Assembly (NCBI RefSeq): GCF_007858285.1
Contig: NZ_VFIL01000001.1
Location: forward strand, 620,001-684,000
Source of the DNA: Pseudomonas brenneri
GTDB lineage: Bacteria > Pseudomonadota > Gammaproteobacteria > Pseudomonadales > Pseudomonadaceae
Direction: 5' to 3'
Length of the DNA stretch: 64,000 nucleotides
The position numbers were made by a program, and so were the translations under genes. The notes under the pieces are model-generated. The model did not search any database. It was not told the origin of the DNA and saw only the letters and a program-made list of their open reading frames with translations. Below are positions 33,452 to 42,288 of this stretch, piece by piece; positions within the stretch are counted from its first letter, which is position 1; every line of letters begins with the position of its first letter.

Positions 33452-33650
33452 TGCAAAAAACACTCGAAGTTCAAGCCGTAAAGTTTGAGCCTGCGCGTGG
33501 GATGGTCGCAAGGCCCGCGTAAGCTTTTTCATTTGGCGCGGCCGGCGCGGCTTGCGTATCATGGCCCGGCTGCACGGATGCCTGTCAGCCGCAAGCCAAA
33601 GGACCGCTCAAGTCACGAGCTGCGTCTGCCCCATTTTTTCTGGAGGGCCC

Positions 33651-34172
33651 ATGAGCCTGCACGAATTGAATACCTTCCCGGGCGTCACTGCCCAACCCGA
33701 CACCGCCACGTCGAACTTCGTGTTCAACCACACCATGTTGCGGGTCAAGGACATCACCAAGTCGCTGGACTTCTACACTCGCGTCCTGGGGTTCTCCCTG
33801 GTTGAGAAACGCGACTTCCCGCAAGCTGAGTTCAGTCTGTACTTCCTTGCCCTGGTCGACAAGGCGCAGATCCCCGACGATGCCGCCGAACGCACCCAGT
33901 GGATGAAGTCGATCCCGGGCATCCTGGAACTGACTCACAACCACGGCACCGAAAACGATGCCAACTTCGCCTACCACAATGGCAACACCGACCCGCGCGG
34001 CTTTGGCCATATCTGCATTTCGGTGCCGGATATCGTTGCGGCCTGTGAGCGCTTTGAAGCGCTGGGCTGTGACTTCCAGAAGCGCCTGACTGATGGCCGC
34101 ATGAAAAGCCTGGCGTTTATCAAGGATCCGGATGCGTACTGGGTCGAAATCATCCAGCCAGCGCCGCTGTAA
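33651..34172 (+). CDS. gloA: lactoylglutathione lyase (glyoxalase I)
   Basis: A 173-residue glyoxalase I that converts the methylglyoxal-glutathione hemithioacetal to S-lactoylglutathione. It belongs to the longer, zinc-type (eukaryote-like) class seen in Pseudomonas. The four metal ligands appear as His in NHTMLRV (residue 27), Glu in GILELTHN, His in GFGHICIS and Glu in YWVEIIQP. Start at 33651 follows the strong GGAGGGCCC. A bidirectional terminator separates it from the convergent ahpF, with which it shares a role in reactive-electrophile and oxidant defence. Confidence 0.95.
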   Translation: MSLHELNTFPGVTAQPDTATSNFVFNHTMLRVKDITKSLDFYTRVLGFSLVEKRDFPQAEFSLYFLALVDKAQIPDDAAERTQWMKSIPGILELTHNHGTENDANFAYHNGNTDPRGFGHICISVPDIVAACERFEALGCDFQKRLTDGRMKSLAFIKDPDAYWVEIIQPAPL

Positions 34173-34195
34173 ACACCCACAAAAGCTGCACCCAC

Positions 34196-34226
34196 AAAAA
34201 AACCCATGATCGCTCATGGGTTTTTT
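34196..34226. terminator. bidirectional terminator between gloA and ahpF
   Basis: AAAAAAACCCATGA, loop TCGC, TCATGGGTTTTTT: a stem flanked by A- and T-tracts that can terminate both convergent transcripts. Confidence 0.93.
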
Positions 34227-34237
34227 AGTTGCAGGCC

Positions 34238-35791
34238 TTACGCTCGGATCAGGTGATCAAAAGCACTCAGGGAAGCCTTGGCACCCTCACCCACCGCAAT
34301 CACGATCTGCTTGTACGGCACCGTCGTGACGTCACCGGCGGCAAATACGCCTGGCAGTGAAGTCTCGCCACGGGCATCGACAATGATTTCGCCACGGGGT
34401 GACAGCTCCACCGTGCCTTTGAGCCAATCGGTGTTGGGCAGCAAACCGATCTGCACAAAGATGCCTTCCAGGTCGATGGTCTTGAACTCGCCGGTATCGC
34501 GGTCCTTGTAGGCCAGGCCGGTGACTTTCTGGCCATCCCCCTTGACCTCGCTGGTCAGCGCACTGGTGATCACGTCAACGTTTGGCAGGCTGTAGAGCTT
34601 GCGCTGCAACACGGCGTCGGCGCGCAACTTGCTGTCGAACTCCAGCAAGGTCACGTGGCTGACAATACCGGCCAGGTCGATGGCCGCTTCAACGCCGGAG
34701 TTACCGCCGCCGATCACCGCCACACGCTTGCCCTTGAACAGCGGGCCATCGCAATGCGGGCAGAAGCATACGCCCTTGGCCTTGTATTCCTGCTCGCCCG
34801 GCACCCCCATTTCACGCCAGCGCGCACCAGTCGCCAGGATCACGGTCTTGGACTTGAGGGTCGCACCGCTCTCGAAGCGAATCTCATGCAACTCGCCGGG
34901 ATTTTTCGCCGGGACCAGGCTGCTGGCACGCTGCAGGTTCATGATGTCCACGTCGTACTGACGCACGTGGGCTTCCAGGGCGCTCGCCAGTTTCGGGCCT
35001 TCGGTTTCCTGCACCGAGATGAAGTTTTCGATGGACATGGTGTCCAGCACTTGCCCACCAAAACGCTCGGCGGCCACACCGGTGCGGATACCTTTGCGTG
35101 CAGCGTAGATTGCAGCCGCAGAACCGGCCGGGCCACCACCGACGACAAGTACATCAAAGGCGTCCTTGGCGCTGATTTTTTCGGCAGCCTTTTCGATGCC
35201 GCTGGTATCCAGCTTGGCGAGGATTTCTTCCAGGCCCATGCGACCCTGGCCGAAGTTCACCCCGTTGAGGTAGACGCTGGGCACCGCCATGACCTGGCGC
35301 TCGTCGACTTCAGCCTGGAACAGCGCGCCATCAATCGCGACATGGCGGATGTTCGGGTTGAGCACCGCCATCAGGTTCAGCGCCTGGACCACGTCCGGGC
35401 AGTTCTGGCAGGACAGCGAGAAGTAAGTCTCGAAGTTGAACTCACCTTTAAGGCTGCGAATCTGTTCAATCACTTCGACACTGGCCTTCGAGGGGTGGCC
35501 ACCGACTTGCAGCAGGGCCAGCACCAACGAAGTAAATTCATGACCCATGGGGATACCGGCAAAACGCAGGCTGATATCGGCACCCGGGCGGTTGATGGAG
35601 AACGACGGCTTGCGCCCGTCATTGCCATCGGTTTTCAGGGTAATCAGCGTGGTGAGGCTGGTTACGTCCTGCAAAAGAGCAAGCATTTCCTGGGATTTCG
35701 CACCGTCGTCGAGGGAGGCGACGATCTCGATCGGCTGGGTGACCCGTTCCAGGTATGACTTCAACTGAGCTTTAAGATTGGCGTCCAACAT
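34238..35791 (-). CDS. ahpF: alkyl hydroperoxide reductase subunit F
   Basis: A 517-residue FAD/NADH disulfide reductase that regenerates AhpC. The N-terminal tandem thioredoxin-fold domain (1 to about 200) has the CQNC dithiol; the C-terminal thioredoxin-reductase-like module has the FAD motif [14 protein letters not shown], the NADH motif [14 protein letters not shown] and the redox centre CPHC. It lies 130 bases behind ahpC on the same strand with a terminator hairpin between, so its expression is probably lower than that of ahpC through partial read-through. Length matches the family. Confidence 0.97.
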   Translation of the reverse strand: MLDANLKAQLKSYLERVTQPIEIVASLDDGAKSQEMLALLQDVTSLTTLITLKTDGNDGRKPSFSINRPGADISLRFAGIPMGHEFTSLVLALLQVGGHPSKASVEVIEQIRSLKGEFNFETYFSLSCQNCPDVVQALNLMAVLNPNIRHVAIDGALFQAEVDERQVMAVPSVYLNGVNFGQGRMGLEEILAKLDTSGIEKAAEKISAKDAFDVLVVGGGPAGSAAAIYAARKGIRTGVAAERFGGQVLDTMSIENFISVQETEGPKLASALEAHVRQYDVDIMNLQRASSLVPAKNPGELHEIRFESGATLKSKTVILATGARWREMGVPGEQEYKAKGVCFCPHCDGPLFKGKRVAVIGGGNSGVEAAIDLAGIVSHVTLLEFDSKLRADAVLQRKLYSLPNVDVITSALTSEVKGDGQKVTGLAYKDRDTGEFKTIDLEGIFVQIGLLPNTDWLKGTVELSPRGEIIVDARGETSLPGVFAAGDVTTVPYKQIVIAVGEGAKASLSAFDHLIRA

Positions 35792-35827
35792 ACGGGCGAT
35801 TTCCTATTAATTCGGTTTATTGCAGAC

Positions 35828-35863
35828 AAAAAAACGCCCGAGCGAATCTCGCCCGGGCGTTTC
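35828..35863 (-). terminator. terminator/attenuator hairpin between ahpC and ahpF
   Basis: On the minus strand AAACGCCCG pairs with CGGGCGTTT and is followed by a run of seven T. It lies after ahpC and before ahpF and would end most ahpC transcripts. Confidence 0.88.
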
Positions 35864-35921
35864 GTGGGCGGATGCAGCTTACTTAGTCGGTGCGCAACAC
35901 CGCCCTTGATACTTCACAGAC

Positions 35922-36485
35922 TTAGATCTTGCCGACCAGGTCCAGGGACGGAGCCAGGGTAGCCTCGCCTTCTTTCCACTTGGCTGGGCACACTTCGCCT
36001 GGGTGGGCAGCGACGTACTGGGCAGCCTTGATTTTGCGCAGCAGCTCGGAAGCGTCACGGCCAACGCCGCCGTCGTTCAGCTCAACGATCTTGATCTGGC
36101 CTTCTGGGTTGATCACGAAGGTGCCACGGTCTGCCAGGCCAGCTTCTTCGATCAGCACGTCGAAGTTGCGGGAGATGGTCAGGGTCGGGTCGCCGATCAT
36201 GGTGTACTGGATCTTGCCGATGGCTGGCGAGGTGTTGTGCCAGGCAGCGTGGGCAAAATGGGTGTCGGTGGACACACTGTAGATCTCGACGCCCAGTTTC
36301 TGGAATTCGGCGTAGTTGTCAGCCAGGTCTTCCAGTTCGGTTGGGCAAACGAAAGTGAAGTCGGCTGGGTAGAAGAATACGACAGACCACTTGCCTTTCA
36401 GGTCAGCGTCCGACACGTCTACGAAGTTGCCGTTTTTGTAAGCGGTCGCTTTGAACGGTTTTACTTGGCTGTTGATGATAGGCAT
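35922..36485 (-). CDS. ahpC: alkyl hydroperoxide reductase subunit C (2-Cys peroxiredoxin)
   Basis: A 187-residue typical 2-Cys peroxiredoxin that reduces hydroperoxides and peroxynitrite in the cytoplasm. The peroxidatic Cys47 is in DFTFVCPTE and the resolving Cys in [11 protein letters not shown] near the C-terminus; the catalytic Thr and Arg positions are present. It is recycled by AhpF, encoded next. Upstream of its ATG lie about 130 bases before the recombinase gene, which should contain an OxyR-controlled promoter; I did not find a clear-cut four-element OxyR site by eye. Confidence 0.97.
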   Translation of the reverse strand: MPIINSQVKPFKATAYKNGNFVDVSDADLKGKWSVVFFYPADFTFVCPTELEDLADNYAEFQKLGVEIYSVSTDTHFAHAAWHNTSPAIGKIQYTMIGDPTLTISRNFDVLIEEAGLADRGTFVINPEGQIKIVELNDGGVGRDASELLRKIKAAQYVAAHPGEVCPAKWKEGEATLAPSLDLVGKI

Positions 36486-36617
36486 CGTTGACTCTCCGTC
36501 AGGGGTTAGTAAGTTGATGAGTGAATCCTACCCAGTCTCATCGCCGATGGCTCATTGGCAAACCTGATGCTGCCGATTGGTTTTGGCTATCAACACACTG
36601 TATTAATAGAAGAAATC

Positions 36618-37550
36618 TTAAAGCAGCGGATCGCGGATCTGAGTCATGCCAAGAAAGGGCGTCGCTTCAACATAGCGCATGGCTGACTTCATGTCCTTCC
36701 AGCCGACATACGTCATCAACGACTTCAAATCCCAACCGCTGCGATGGGCCCAGGTGGCAAAGCCACGGCGCAGGGAGTGACTGGTGTACTGCTCGGCGGC
36801 AATGCCTGCACGCTCAAGGGCCTGGCGCAGCAGCGGGATCACGCTATTGGCATGCAACCCCTCCTCCCCCAGATTGCCCCAGCGATCAATCCCGCGAAAC
36901 AGCGGGCCGCGCACCAGGGCCGAGGCACTCAGCCATTCAATGTAGGCCTGCACGGGGCACAGGCGCAGCAGCGCGGGGGTTTGATAAGTGCGCCCGAGGT
37001 TTTCACGATCACTCTTGCTGCGCGGCAAGTACAAGGTGATGCCCGCGCCCGGCACCGCCTGCACGTGTTCGATCTGCAGCCGGCACAACTCATCGCTGCG
37101 AAAGCCGCGCCAAAAGCCCAGCAGGATCAATGCCGCGTCGCGCTTGGCGCGCAACCAGCCCGGGCGATCACCGGCAGCTCGGGCTTGCTCGCCTTCGCGT
37201 TCAAGCCAGCCAACCACCTGTTCCAGGTGCTGGAGCTGCAAGGGTTCGGCCTGTTTTTCCTGGGCGGGATGCAAGGCGCGAATCCCCTTGAGCACCTTGC
37301 GCACTACCGGCGCCTTGGTGGGGTCGGGAAAGCCCTGGCTGGAATGCCATTGCGCCAGCGCCGACAAGCGCAGTTTCAGAGTATTGACCGATAACACCCC
37401 AGCATAGGCCACCAGGTAACGCGCCACGCTGTCGCTGGTGGCGGGCAGGAAACCACCCCAAGTCACTTCAAAGTGCTCGATAGCCGCGCGGTAGCTGCGG
37501 CGGGTGTTGTCACGGGTGGCGGCGTTCAGGTAGCGATCAAGTTCACTCAT
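36618..37550 (-). CDS. orphan tyrosine site-specific recombinase/integrase
   Basis: A 310-residue tyrosine recombinase. An N-terminal SAM-like core-binding domain (to about residue 100: LDRYLNAATRDNTRRSYRAA) precedes the catalytic domain with the first Arg in GFWRGFRSDELCRL, the HSLRRGFA box and the Trp-Tyr part GWKDMKSAMRYVEA, so the R-HxxR-W-Y set is complete. The start at 37550 is my choice; a frame upstream to 37607 would add 19 residues encoded by a REP element. No phage or transposon genes are adjacent, but a KfrA-like gene is divergent. It may be a domesticated recombinase or the remains of an integrative element; target site unknown. Confidence 0.85.
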   Translation of the reverse strand: MSELDRYLNAATRDNTRRSYRAAIEHFEVTWGGFLPATSDSVARYLVAYAGVLSVNTLKLRLSALAQWHSSQGFPDPTKAPVVRKVLKGIRALHPAQEKQAEPLQLQHLEQVVGWLEREGEQARAAGDRPGWLRAKRDAALILLGFWRGFRSDELCRLQIEHVQAVPGAGITLYLPRSKSDRENLGRTYQTPALLRLCPVQAYIEWLSASALVRGPLFRGIDRWGNLGEEGLHANSVIPLLRQALERAGIAAEQYTSHSLRRGFATWAHRSGWDLKSLMTYVGWKDMKSAMRYVEATPFLGMTQIRDPLL

Positions 37551-37553
37551 ACC

Positions 37554-37578
37554 GCTATCGGGCAAGCCGGCTCCTACA
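37554..37578. repeat. REP unit abutting the recombinase start
   Basis: GCTATCGGGCAAGCCGGCTC plus CTACA, a REP unit of the TGTAGGAGCCGGCTTGCC type, lies immediately 5' of the recombinase start codon and inside a possible 19-codon N-terminal extension. Confidence 0.85.
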
Positions 37579-37704
37579 GGGATTGGTGTACGGACATTGG
37601 GCTGCAATTGAGTCCAATGGGCACTGACACGGGATAATACGCCAATATCCCATCTTATAACTCATCAATTTATACGTTTTGTTATTCATGATATATTACG
37701 TATA

Positions 37705-37718
37705 TACATACTACATAC
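37705..37718. promoter_or_regulatory. tandem TACATAC repeats in AT-rich divergent region, candidate KfrA operator
   Basis: TACATACTACATAC is an exact 7-bp tandem repeat in the AT-rich stretch 37655-37735 between the divergent recombinase and KfrA-like genes, beside the near-palindrome ATATATTACGTATATA. Plasmid KfrA proteins bind repeats near their own promoter, so this is a plausible autoregulatory site. Confidence 0.4.
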
Positions 37719-37744
37719 CACAGTACTAAATCGACGGAGACCCC

Positions 37745-38752
37745 ATGGCTCGCGGCGGCATCAATAAAGCAGTAGTTCAAACGGCACGCCTGGCAATCCT
37801 CGCCCGCGGCGAGAACCCCAGCATCGACGCCGTACGCATCGAGATGGGCAATACCGGCTCGAAAACCACCATTCACCGCTATTTGAAGGAACTGGACGAG
37901 AGCGAAACCCGCCTCACCATCACCGAGGCGCCCCTCGATGATGAGCTTGGCGAACTGGTCTCACGCCTGGCCCAGCGCCTGAAAGAAAAGGCCCAGGAGC
38001 CCATCGACCTGGCCCTGGCGCAGTTCGAGCAGCAGAAAACCGCCCTGCTCACCCAGGTAGAAACACTTGAAGCAGCACACAGCCAGCTCCAACAGCAATT
38101 GGATATCCAGGCCGCCGCCCTGGCGCAAGAAAGCGCCGCCCTGCAAACCGCCAGCACCAGCCTGCAGACCGAACAAACCCGCAACGCCGGGCTCAGCCAG
38201 GCGTGCAGTGACTACGAGCTACGGATTACGGATAAGGACGAACAGATTCGCTCACTGGAAGAAAAACACCTGCACGCCCGCGATGCCCTTGAGCACTACC
38301 GCAACGCCATCAAGGACCAGCGCGAGCAGGAGCAACGTCGCCATGAAGGCCAACTGCAACAACTCCAGGCTGAATTGCGCCAGGCGCAGCAGAGCGCCAT
38401 GGTGCGTCAGGATGAAATCACCCAGCTGCATCGTGACAATGAGCGGCTATTGATTGAACACCGGATAACGGCGAAGGAATTGGCCGCCCTACAAGAGCAA
38501 AGCCGCAAGGATCAAGCCCAGCAACTCAAGCTGAGCGAACAGGTAAGCCTGATCGAGAGCGAACGCACCTTGCTCCAGGAGCGTCTGCGGGTTGCCGTGC
38601 TGGACAGCCAGTCACGCCAGGACGCGCTGACCAAGCAGCAGCACACCCACAAGACTGTAGAACTGGACCTGATCAAGGCCCAGGCCACCATCGAGGCGCT
38701 GCGCCTGGCTGCCGTCGTTGCAACGGCGCCAGAGGCAACAACCGAGGACTGA
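37745..38752 (+). CDS. KfrA-like DNA-binding coiled-coil protein
   Basis: A 335-residue protein with an N-terminal KfrA-type DNA-binding domain (about 1-60: ARGGINKAVVQTARLAILAR, then GSKTTIHRYLKEL) and a long alpha-helical coiled-coil tail rich in Gln, Glu, Ala and Leu heptads up to residue 325. In plasmid RK2, KfrA is an autorepressor that also has a structural role in partition. Here the gene is chromosomal and divergent from a tyrosine recombinase across an AT-rich gap, a pairing suggesting a functional unit or an old mobile-element relic. It ends directly against the convergent gor stop. Domain assignment is good; function is open. Confidence 0.87.
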   Translation: MARGGINKAVVQTARLAILARGENPSIDAVRIEMGNTGSKTTIHRYLKELDESETRLTITEAPLDDELGELVSRLAQRLKEKAQEPIDLALAQFEQQKTALLTQVETLEAAHSQLQQQLDIQAAALAQESAALQTASTSLQTEQTRNAGLSQACSDYELRITDKDEQIRSLEEKHLHARDALEHYRNAIKDQREQEQRRHEGQLQQLQAELRQAQQSAMVRQDEITQLHRDNERLLIEHRITAKELAALQEQSRKDQAQQLKLSEQVSLIESERTLLQERLRVAVLDSQSRQDALTKQQHTHKTVELDLIKAQATIEALRLAAVVATAPEATTED

Positions 38753-40111
38753 TCAGCCAGCCACTGGCGTGCGCATGGTGACGAATTCTTCCGCCGCCGT
38801 AGGATGCACGCCAATGGTCTCGTCGAAATGCTGCTTGGTCGCCCCCGCCTTGAGGGCGATCGCCAGCCCCTGGACGATCTCGCCCGCATCCGGCCCGACC
38901 ATATGGCAACCCAGCACCTTGTCGGTGTCTGCATCGACCACCAGCTTCATCAACGTGCGCTCCTGACACTCGGTCAGGGTCAGCTTCATCGGCCGGAAAC
39001 GGCTTTCGAAGATTTGCACGTTATGCCCATCAGCCCGGGCCTGCTCTTCGCTCAGGCCCACGGTACCGATATTCGGCAAGCTGAACACCGCCGTAGGAAT
39101 CATCGCGTAGTCCACCGGGCGATATTGCTCAGGCTTGAACAGACGACGCGCCACGGCCATGCCTTCGGCCAAGGCCACTGGCGTCAACTGCACGCGACCA
39201 ATCACATCACCAATGGCCAGAATCGACGATTCGGCGGTCTGGTACAGATCATCGACCGCGACAAAACCACGCTCGTCCAGCTTGACCCCAGTATGTTCCA
39301 GGCCCAGGTTATCCAGCATCGGGCGCCGGCCGGTGGCATAGAACACGCAATCGGCCTCCAGCACACGACCGTCCTTCAAGGTGGCCTTGAGGCTGCCATC
39401 GGCCTGCTTGTCGATACGCGCGATATCGGCGTTGAATTGCAGGTCCAGGCCACGCTTGGTCAGCTCTTCCTGCAAGTGCTTGCGCACCGCACCATCGAAC
39501 CCTCGCAGGAACAGATCACCGCGATACAGCAGCGACGTCTGCGCGCCCAGCCCGTGGAAAATCCCGGCGAACTCCACCGCGATATAACCGCCGCCAACCA
39601 CCAGCACGCGCTTGGGCAGTGCTTTAAGGAAGAACGCCTCATTGGAACCAATGGCGTGCTCATGCCCTGGGATCTCTGGGATCTGCGGCCAGCCGCCCGT
39701 GGCGATCAGGATGTTCTTGGCCGTGAAGCGCTCGCCATTGATCTCGACTTCATGGGGCCCAGTCAGGCGCGCATGGCCTTCATGCAGGGTCACGCCGCTG
39801 TTGACCAACAGGTTGCGGTAGATCCCGTTGAGGCGGTTGATCTCGCGATCCTTGTTGGCGATTAGCGTCGCCCAATCAAAATCAGCCTCGCCCAAGGACC
39901 AGCCAAAGCCACTGGCCTGCTCGAAATCTTCGGCAAAGTGCGCACCGTAGACCAGCAGCTTTTTCGGCACACAGCCAACGTTGACGCAAGTCCCGCCCAG
40001 GTAGCGGCTTTCCGCCACGGCCACCTTTGCGCCAAATCCTGCGGCAAACCGCGCCGCTCGCACACCGCCGGAACCGGCGCCAATTACATAAAGATCAAAA
40101 TCGTAGGCCAT
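38753..40111 (-). CDS. gor: glutathione reductase
   Basis: A 452-residue FAD/NADPH flavoprotein that keeps glutathione reduced. FAD-binding N-terminus [20 protein letters not shown], redox dithiol [18 protein letters not shown]-binding [17 protein letters not shown] and the C-terminal catalytic [11 protein letters not shown] are all present. The end abuts the convergent KfrA-like gene without spacing. Upstream on the same strand lies galU, separated by that gene's terminator. Confidence 0.97.
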   Translation of the reverse strand: MAYDFDLYVIGAGSGGVRAARFAAGFGAKVAVAESRYLGGTCVNVGCVPKKLLVYGAHFAEDFEQASGFGWSLGEADFDWATLIANKDREINRLNGIYRNLLVNSGVTLHEGHARLTGPHEVEINGERFTAKNILIATGGWPQIPEIPGHEHAIGSNEAFFLKALPKRVLVVGGGYIAVEFAGIFHGLGAQTSLLYRGDLFLRGFDGAVRKHLQEELTKRGLDLQFNADIARIDKQADGSLKATLKDGRVLEADCVFYATGRRPMLDNLGLEHTGVKLDERGFVAVDDLYQTAESSILAIGDVIGRVQLTPVALAEGMAVARRLFKPEQYRPVDYAMIPTAVFSLPNIGTVGLSEEQARADGHNVQIFESRFRPMKLTLTECQERTLMKLVVDADTDKVLGCHMVGPDAGEIVQGLAIALKAGATKQHFDETIGVHPTAAEEFVTMRTPVAG

Positions 40112-40161
40112 TTCACTCTCCTCGGCAGGGCATCAGGATACCCGCTTGCGCCCAAAAAACC

Positions 40162-40187
40162 AGAAAGCCACCCGAAGGTGGCTTTCT
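40162..40187 (-). terminator. rho-independent terminator of galU
   Basis: AGAAAGCCACC, loop CGAA, GGTGGCTTTCT: an 11-bp stem, followed on the minus strand by GGTTTTTTGG, 25 bases after the galU stop. Confidence 0.9.
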
Positions 40188-40212
40188 TGAGACTCAACAG
40201 GCAATGCTTGAA

Positions 40213-41052
40213 TCAGTAAGCCTTGCCAGTCTTGTAGAAGTGCTCGTAGCAGAAGTTGGTCGCCTCGATGTAGCCTTCTGCGCCACCACAGTCAAAACGA
40301 CGGCCCTTGAACTTGTAGGCAATCACGCAACCGTCCTTGGCCTGCTTCAACAGGGCGTCGGTGATCTGGATTTCGCCGCCCTTGCCTGGCTCGGTCTCTT
40401 CGATCAGCTTGAAGATATCCGGGGTCAGGATGTAGCGACCAATGATCGCCAGGTTCGACGGGGCGTCTTCCGGCGCCGGTTTCTCGACCATGTCACGTAC
40501 GCGAATCAGGCCATCGCCGATATCGTCACCAGCGATCACGCCGTACTTGTTGGTTTCCGAAGGATCGACTTCCTGCACCGCAACGATGGTGCAGCGGTAT
40601 TTCTGGTAGAGCTTGACCATCTGGGTCAAGACACCGTCGCCTTCCAGGTTCACGCACAGGTCATCCGCCAATACCACGGCAAACGGCTCGTCGCCGATCA
40701 GTGGGCGACCGGTGAGGATGGCATGGCCGAGGCCTTTCATCTGGGTTTGACGGGTGTAGGAAAACGAGCACTCGTCGAGCAGCTTGCGGATACCGACCAG
40801 ATACTTTTCCTTGTCGGTGCCCTTGATCTGGTTTTCCAGCTCATAGCTGATGTCGAAGTGGTCTTCCAGCGCGCGTTTGCCACGGCCGGTCACGATGGAG
40901 ATTTCGTTCAGCCCGGCATCCAGTGCCTCTTCGACGCCGTACTGGATCAGTGGCTTGTTTACCACCGGCAGCATTTCTTTAGGCATGGCCTTGGTCGCTG
41001 GCAGGAAGCGAGTACCGTAACCGGCTGCTGGGAACAAGCATTTCTTGATCAT
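40213..41052 (-). CDS. galU: UTP-glucose-1-phosphate uridylyltransferase
   Basis: A 279-residue nucleotidyltransferase making UDP-glucose for lipopolysaccharide core, exopolysaccharide and trehalose-type glucans. The family opening IKKCLFPAAGYGTRFLPATK and the KPLIQYGVEEALDAG, VVLADDLCVN and EKPAPEDAPSNLAIIGRY segments are intact. It is monocistronic here, with its own terminator and a 309-base upstream gap. Confidence 0.97.
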   Translation of the reverse strand: MIKKCLFPAAGYGTRFLPATKAMPKEMLPVVNKPLIQYGVEEALDAGLNEISIVTGRGKRALEDHFDISYELENQIKGTDKEKYLVGIRKLLDECSFSYTRQTQMKGLGHAILTGRPLIGDEPFAVVLADDLCVNLEGDGVLTQMVKLYQKYRCTIVAVQEVDPSETNKYGVIAGDDIGDGLIRVRDMVEKPAPEDAPSNLAIIGRYILTPDIFKLIEETEPGKGGEIQITDALLKQAKDGCVIAYKFKGRRFDCGGAEGYIEATNFCYEHFYKTGKAY

Positions 41053-41361
41053 AAAAGTCCTTAATAAGGGCTGTGCGTACGAAATTCGGCGCAGTCTAAT
41101 CAGGCCGCAGCCACCTTACAATGGGCGCTGCTGGCGTTGCGATGTCAACATAGAGAAAAAATGTCGGCGTTAGTTCCGCCCGTGTTCAAACAAGCGGCCC
41201 CAGCGGCACTGGAAAAAACCAGCCTGCCCCTGATTTCAAAGGGCCACATCCTTTTTAGCACGCTTTATGGGGTTCGGCACTGACCTGCAACAACTTACGC
41301 TCCCCCACGGCATTTGGCGCTATCATTGCCCACTTGAACCAGACCACGAGATTGTTAATCG
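41053..41361. other. 309-bp intergenic region between galU and a small-protein gene
   Basis: It holds the divergent promoters of galU and the 61-residue protein gene. A 40-codon plus-strand frame at 41161-41283 (MSALVPPVFKQAAPAALEKT at its start) has a weak GAGA upstream and no recognisable family; I do not call it a gene. No repeat or RNA structure stood out. Confidence 0.5.
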
Positions 41362-41547
41362 ATGTCAGAACCCAAAGGCGTAAACGGCTACCTGATCACT
41401 AAGCGAGCAGACGGCTGGCACCTGATCAATTTTCACGGAGACAGCGTCGCCGGGACCTTCGCGACTGAAAGCCAGGCTATTGCGGTAGCTGAAGTGTTTG
41501 TGGACGAGGCCGGTCACGCGTCGAGCAAAAGACCCAAGACCAAGTAA
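41362..41547 (+). CDS. hypothetical small protein, 61 aa
   Basis: A 61-residue soluble protein with sequence like a single small alpha/beta unit: VNGYLITKRADGWHLINFHG, SVAGTFATESQAIAVAEVFV and a basic tail (SSKRPKTK). It resembles in layout small DUF2188-type proteins, but I cannot assign it. A perfect terminator 16 bases after the stop and an isolated position support a real monocistronic gene. Confidence 0.75.
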   Translation: MSEPKGVNGYLITKRADGWHLINFHGDSVAGTFATESQAIAVAEVFVDEAGHASSKRPKTK

Positions 41548-41563
41548 GCCACCGCAACTGCGC

Positions 41564-41590
41564 AAAAAGCCCCGGCAAACGGGGCTTTTT
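41564..41590 (+). terminator. rho-independent terminator
   Basis: AAAAAGCCCC, loop GGCAAAC, GGGGCTTTTT directly after the 61-residue protein gene. Confidence 0.92.
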
Positions 41591-41692
41591 AGTGTTTGTC
41601 TGTACCTTGATGGCCGTTCGCTATAATCTCGCTGAAAACGCCCCACACCAGTGTCAGCACGCCCCTCAACACTTCTGAACGACGACCCTTAG

Positions 41693-41974
41693 ATGAACAA
41701 GATCCTGGCACTGACAACGGTCCTGGCGCTCGCCGGCTGCACCACCACTTCCGACATTTATCTGAAAAACGGCGAACAGGGCCTGACCATTGATTGTTCG
41801 GGCGAGGCCAATTCCTGGGCCAGTTGCTACGAAAAAGCCGACGCGTCCTGTGCAGGCACCGGTTACCGCATCGTCGGCACCGAAGGCACGCCAGCCTTGA
41901 AGGACAGCGAAAAGACCCTGGGCGCGGATGTCGGCAATTTCAAAGGCCGCAGCGTGGTGGTGGTCTGCAAGTAA
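41693..41974 (+). CDS. small lipoprotein, 93 aa
   Basis: A 93-residue predicted lipoprotein: signal MNKILALTTVLALAGCTTTS with lipobox LAGC (Cys16). The mature part contains four further cysteines (IDCSGE, ASCYEK, ASCAGT, VVCK), probably two disulfides in the periplasm. No named family recognised; conserved-looking in style with envelope stress or trafficking lipoproteins of pseudomonads. It stands alone. Confidence 0.82.
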   Translation: MNKILALTTVLALAGCTTTSDIYLKNGEQGLTIDCSGEANSWASCYEKADASCAGTGYRIVGTEGTPALKDSEKTLGADVGNFKGRSVVVVCK

Positions 41975-41983
41975 CCCGGGCGG

Positions 41984-42214
41984 TTACATGTGAATCTCGG
42001 CGAACTTGATCCCAAGCCCACGAATGGTGTCGATCAGGTCATCCAGGCGCTCAAAGGATTCGACCTCATCCTGGTCATCCACCAGGAAAAAGCTGCGCCC
42101 GCCGCTTTTCTTGAAAAACACAATCCATTCCCCCGAGTTGGCCGGATTTTGAATCACATGGGTCGCAGAGATGTGACCCTCTGCATGCCGCTCTCTAACG
42201 CGTTCACGTTTCAT
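41984..42214 (-). CDS. hypothetical small protein, 76 aa
   Basis: A 76-residue soluble protein with basic N-terminus (MKRERVRERHAEGHISATHV), a central strand pair (EWIVFFKKSGGRSFFLVDD) and an acidic helix (EVESFERLDDLIDTIRGLGI). GGAAAA precedes the ATG. Its 5' region begins just after a 34-bp perfect palindrome. It is tail-to-tail with the lipoprotein gene, nine bases apart. No family recognised; codon use is normal. Confidence 0.75.
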   Translation of the reverse strand: MKRERVRERHAEGHISATHVIQNPANSGEWIVFFKKSGGRSFFLVDDQDEVESFERLDDLIDTIRGLGIKFAEIHM

Positions 42215-42234
42215 AATTGGTTTTCCAGAATGAC

Positions 42235-42268
42235 AATGCCGCTCAAACCCCGGGGTTTGAGCGGCATT
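42235..42268. repeat. 34-bp perfect palindrome (hairpin, probable tsdA terminator)
   Basis: AATGCCGCTCAAACCCC joined without spacer to its exact reverse complement. It lies 20 bases after the tsdA stop on the minus strand, but the T-tract (TTTTTTG) is on the plus-strand side, so it is an efficient plus-strand and a weaker minus-strand terminator. Confidence 0.85.
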
Positions 42269-42288
42269 TTTTGTGGTCTGCCAATAGT

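Noticed and set aside
36618..38752. Prophage or genomic island at the integrase
   Set aside because: No tRNA, att repeats, phage structural, replication or cargo genes beside the recombinase; both flanks are housekeeping genes.
41161..41283. 40-codon plus-strand frame between galU and the 61-residue protein gene
   Set aside because: Weak ribosome site, no family, lies where the galU promoter should be; kept only as a remark.
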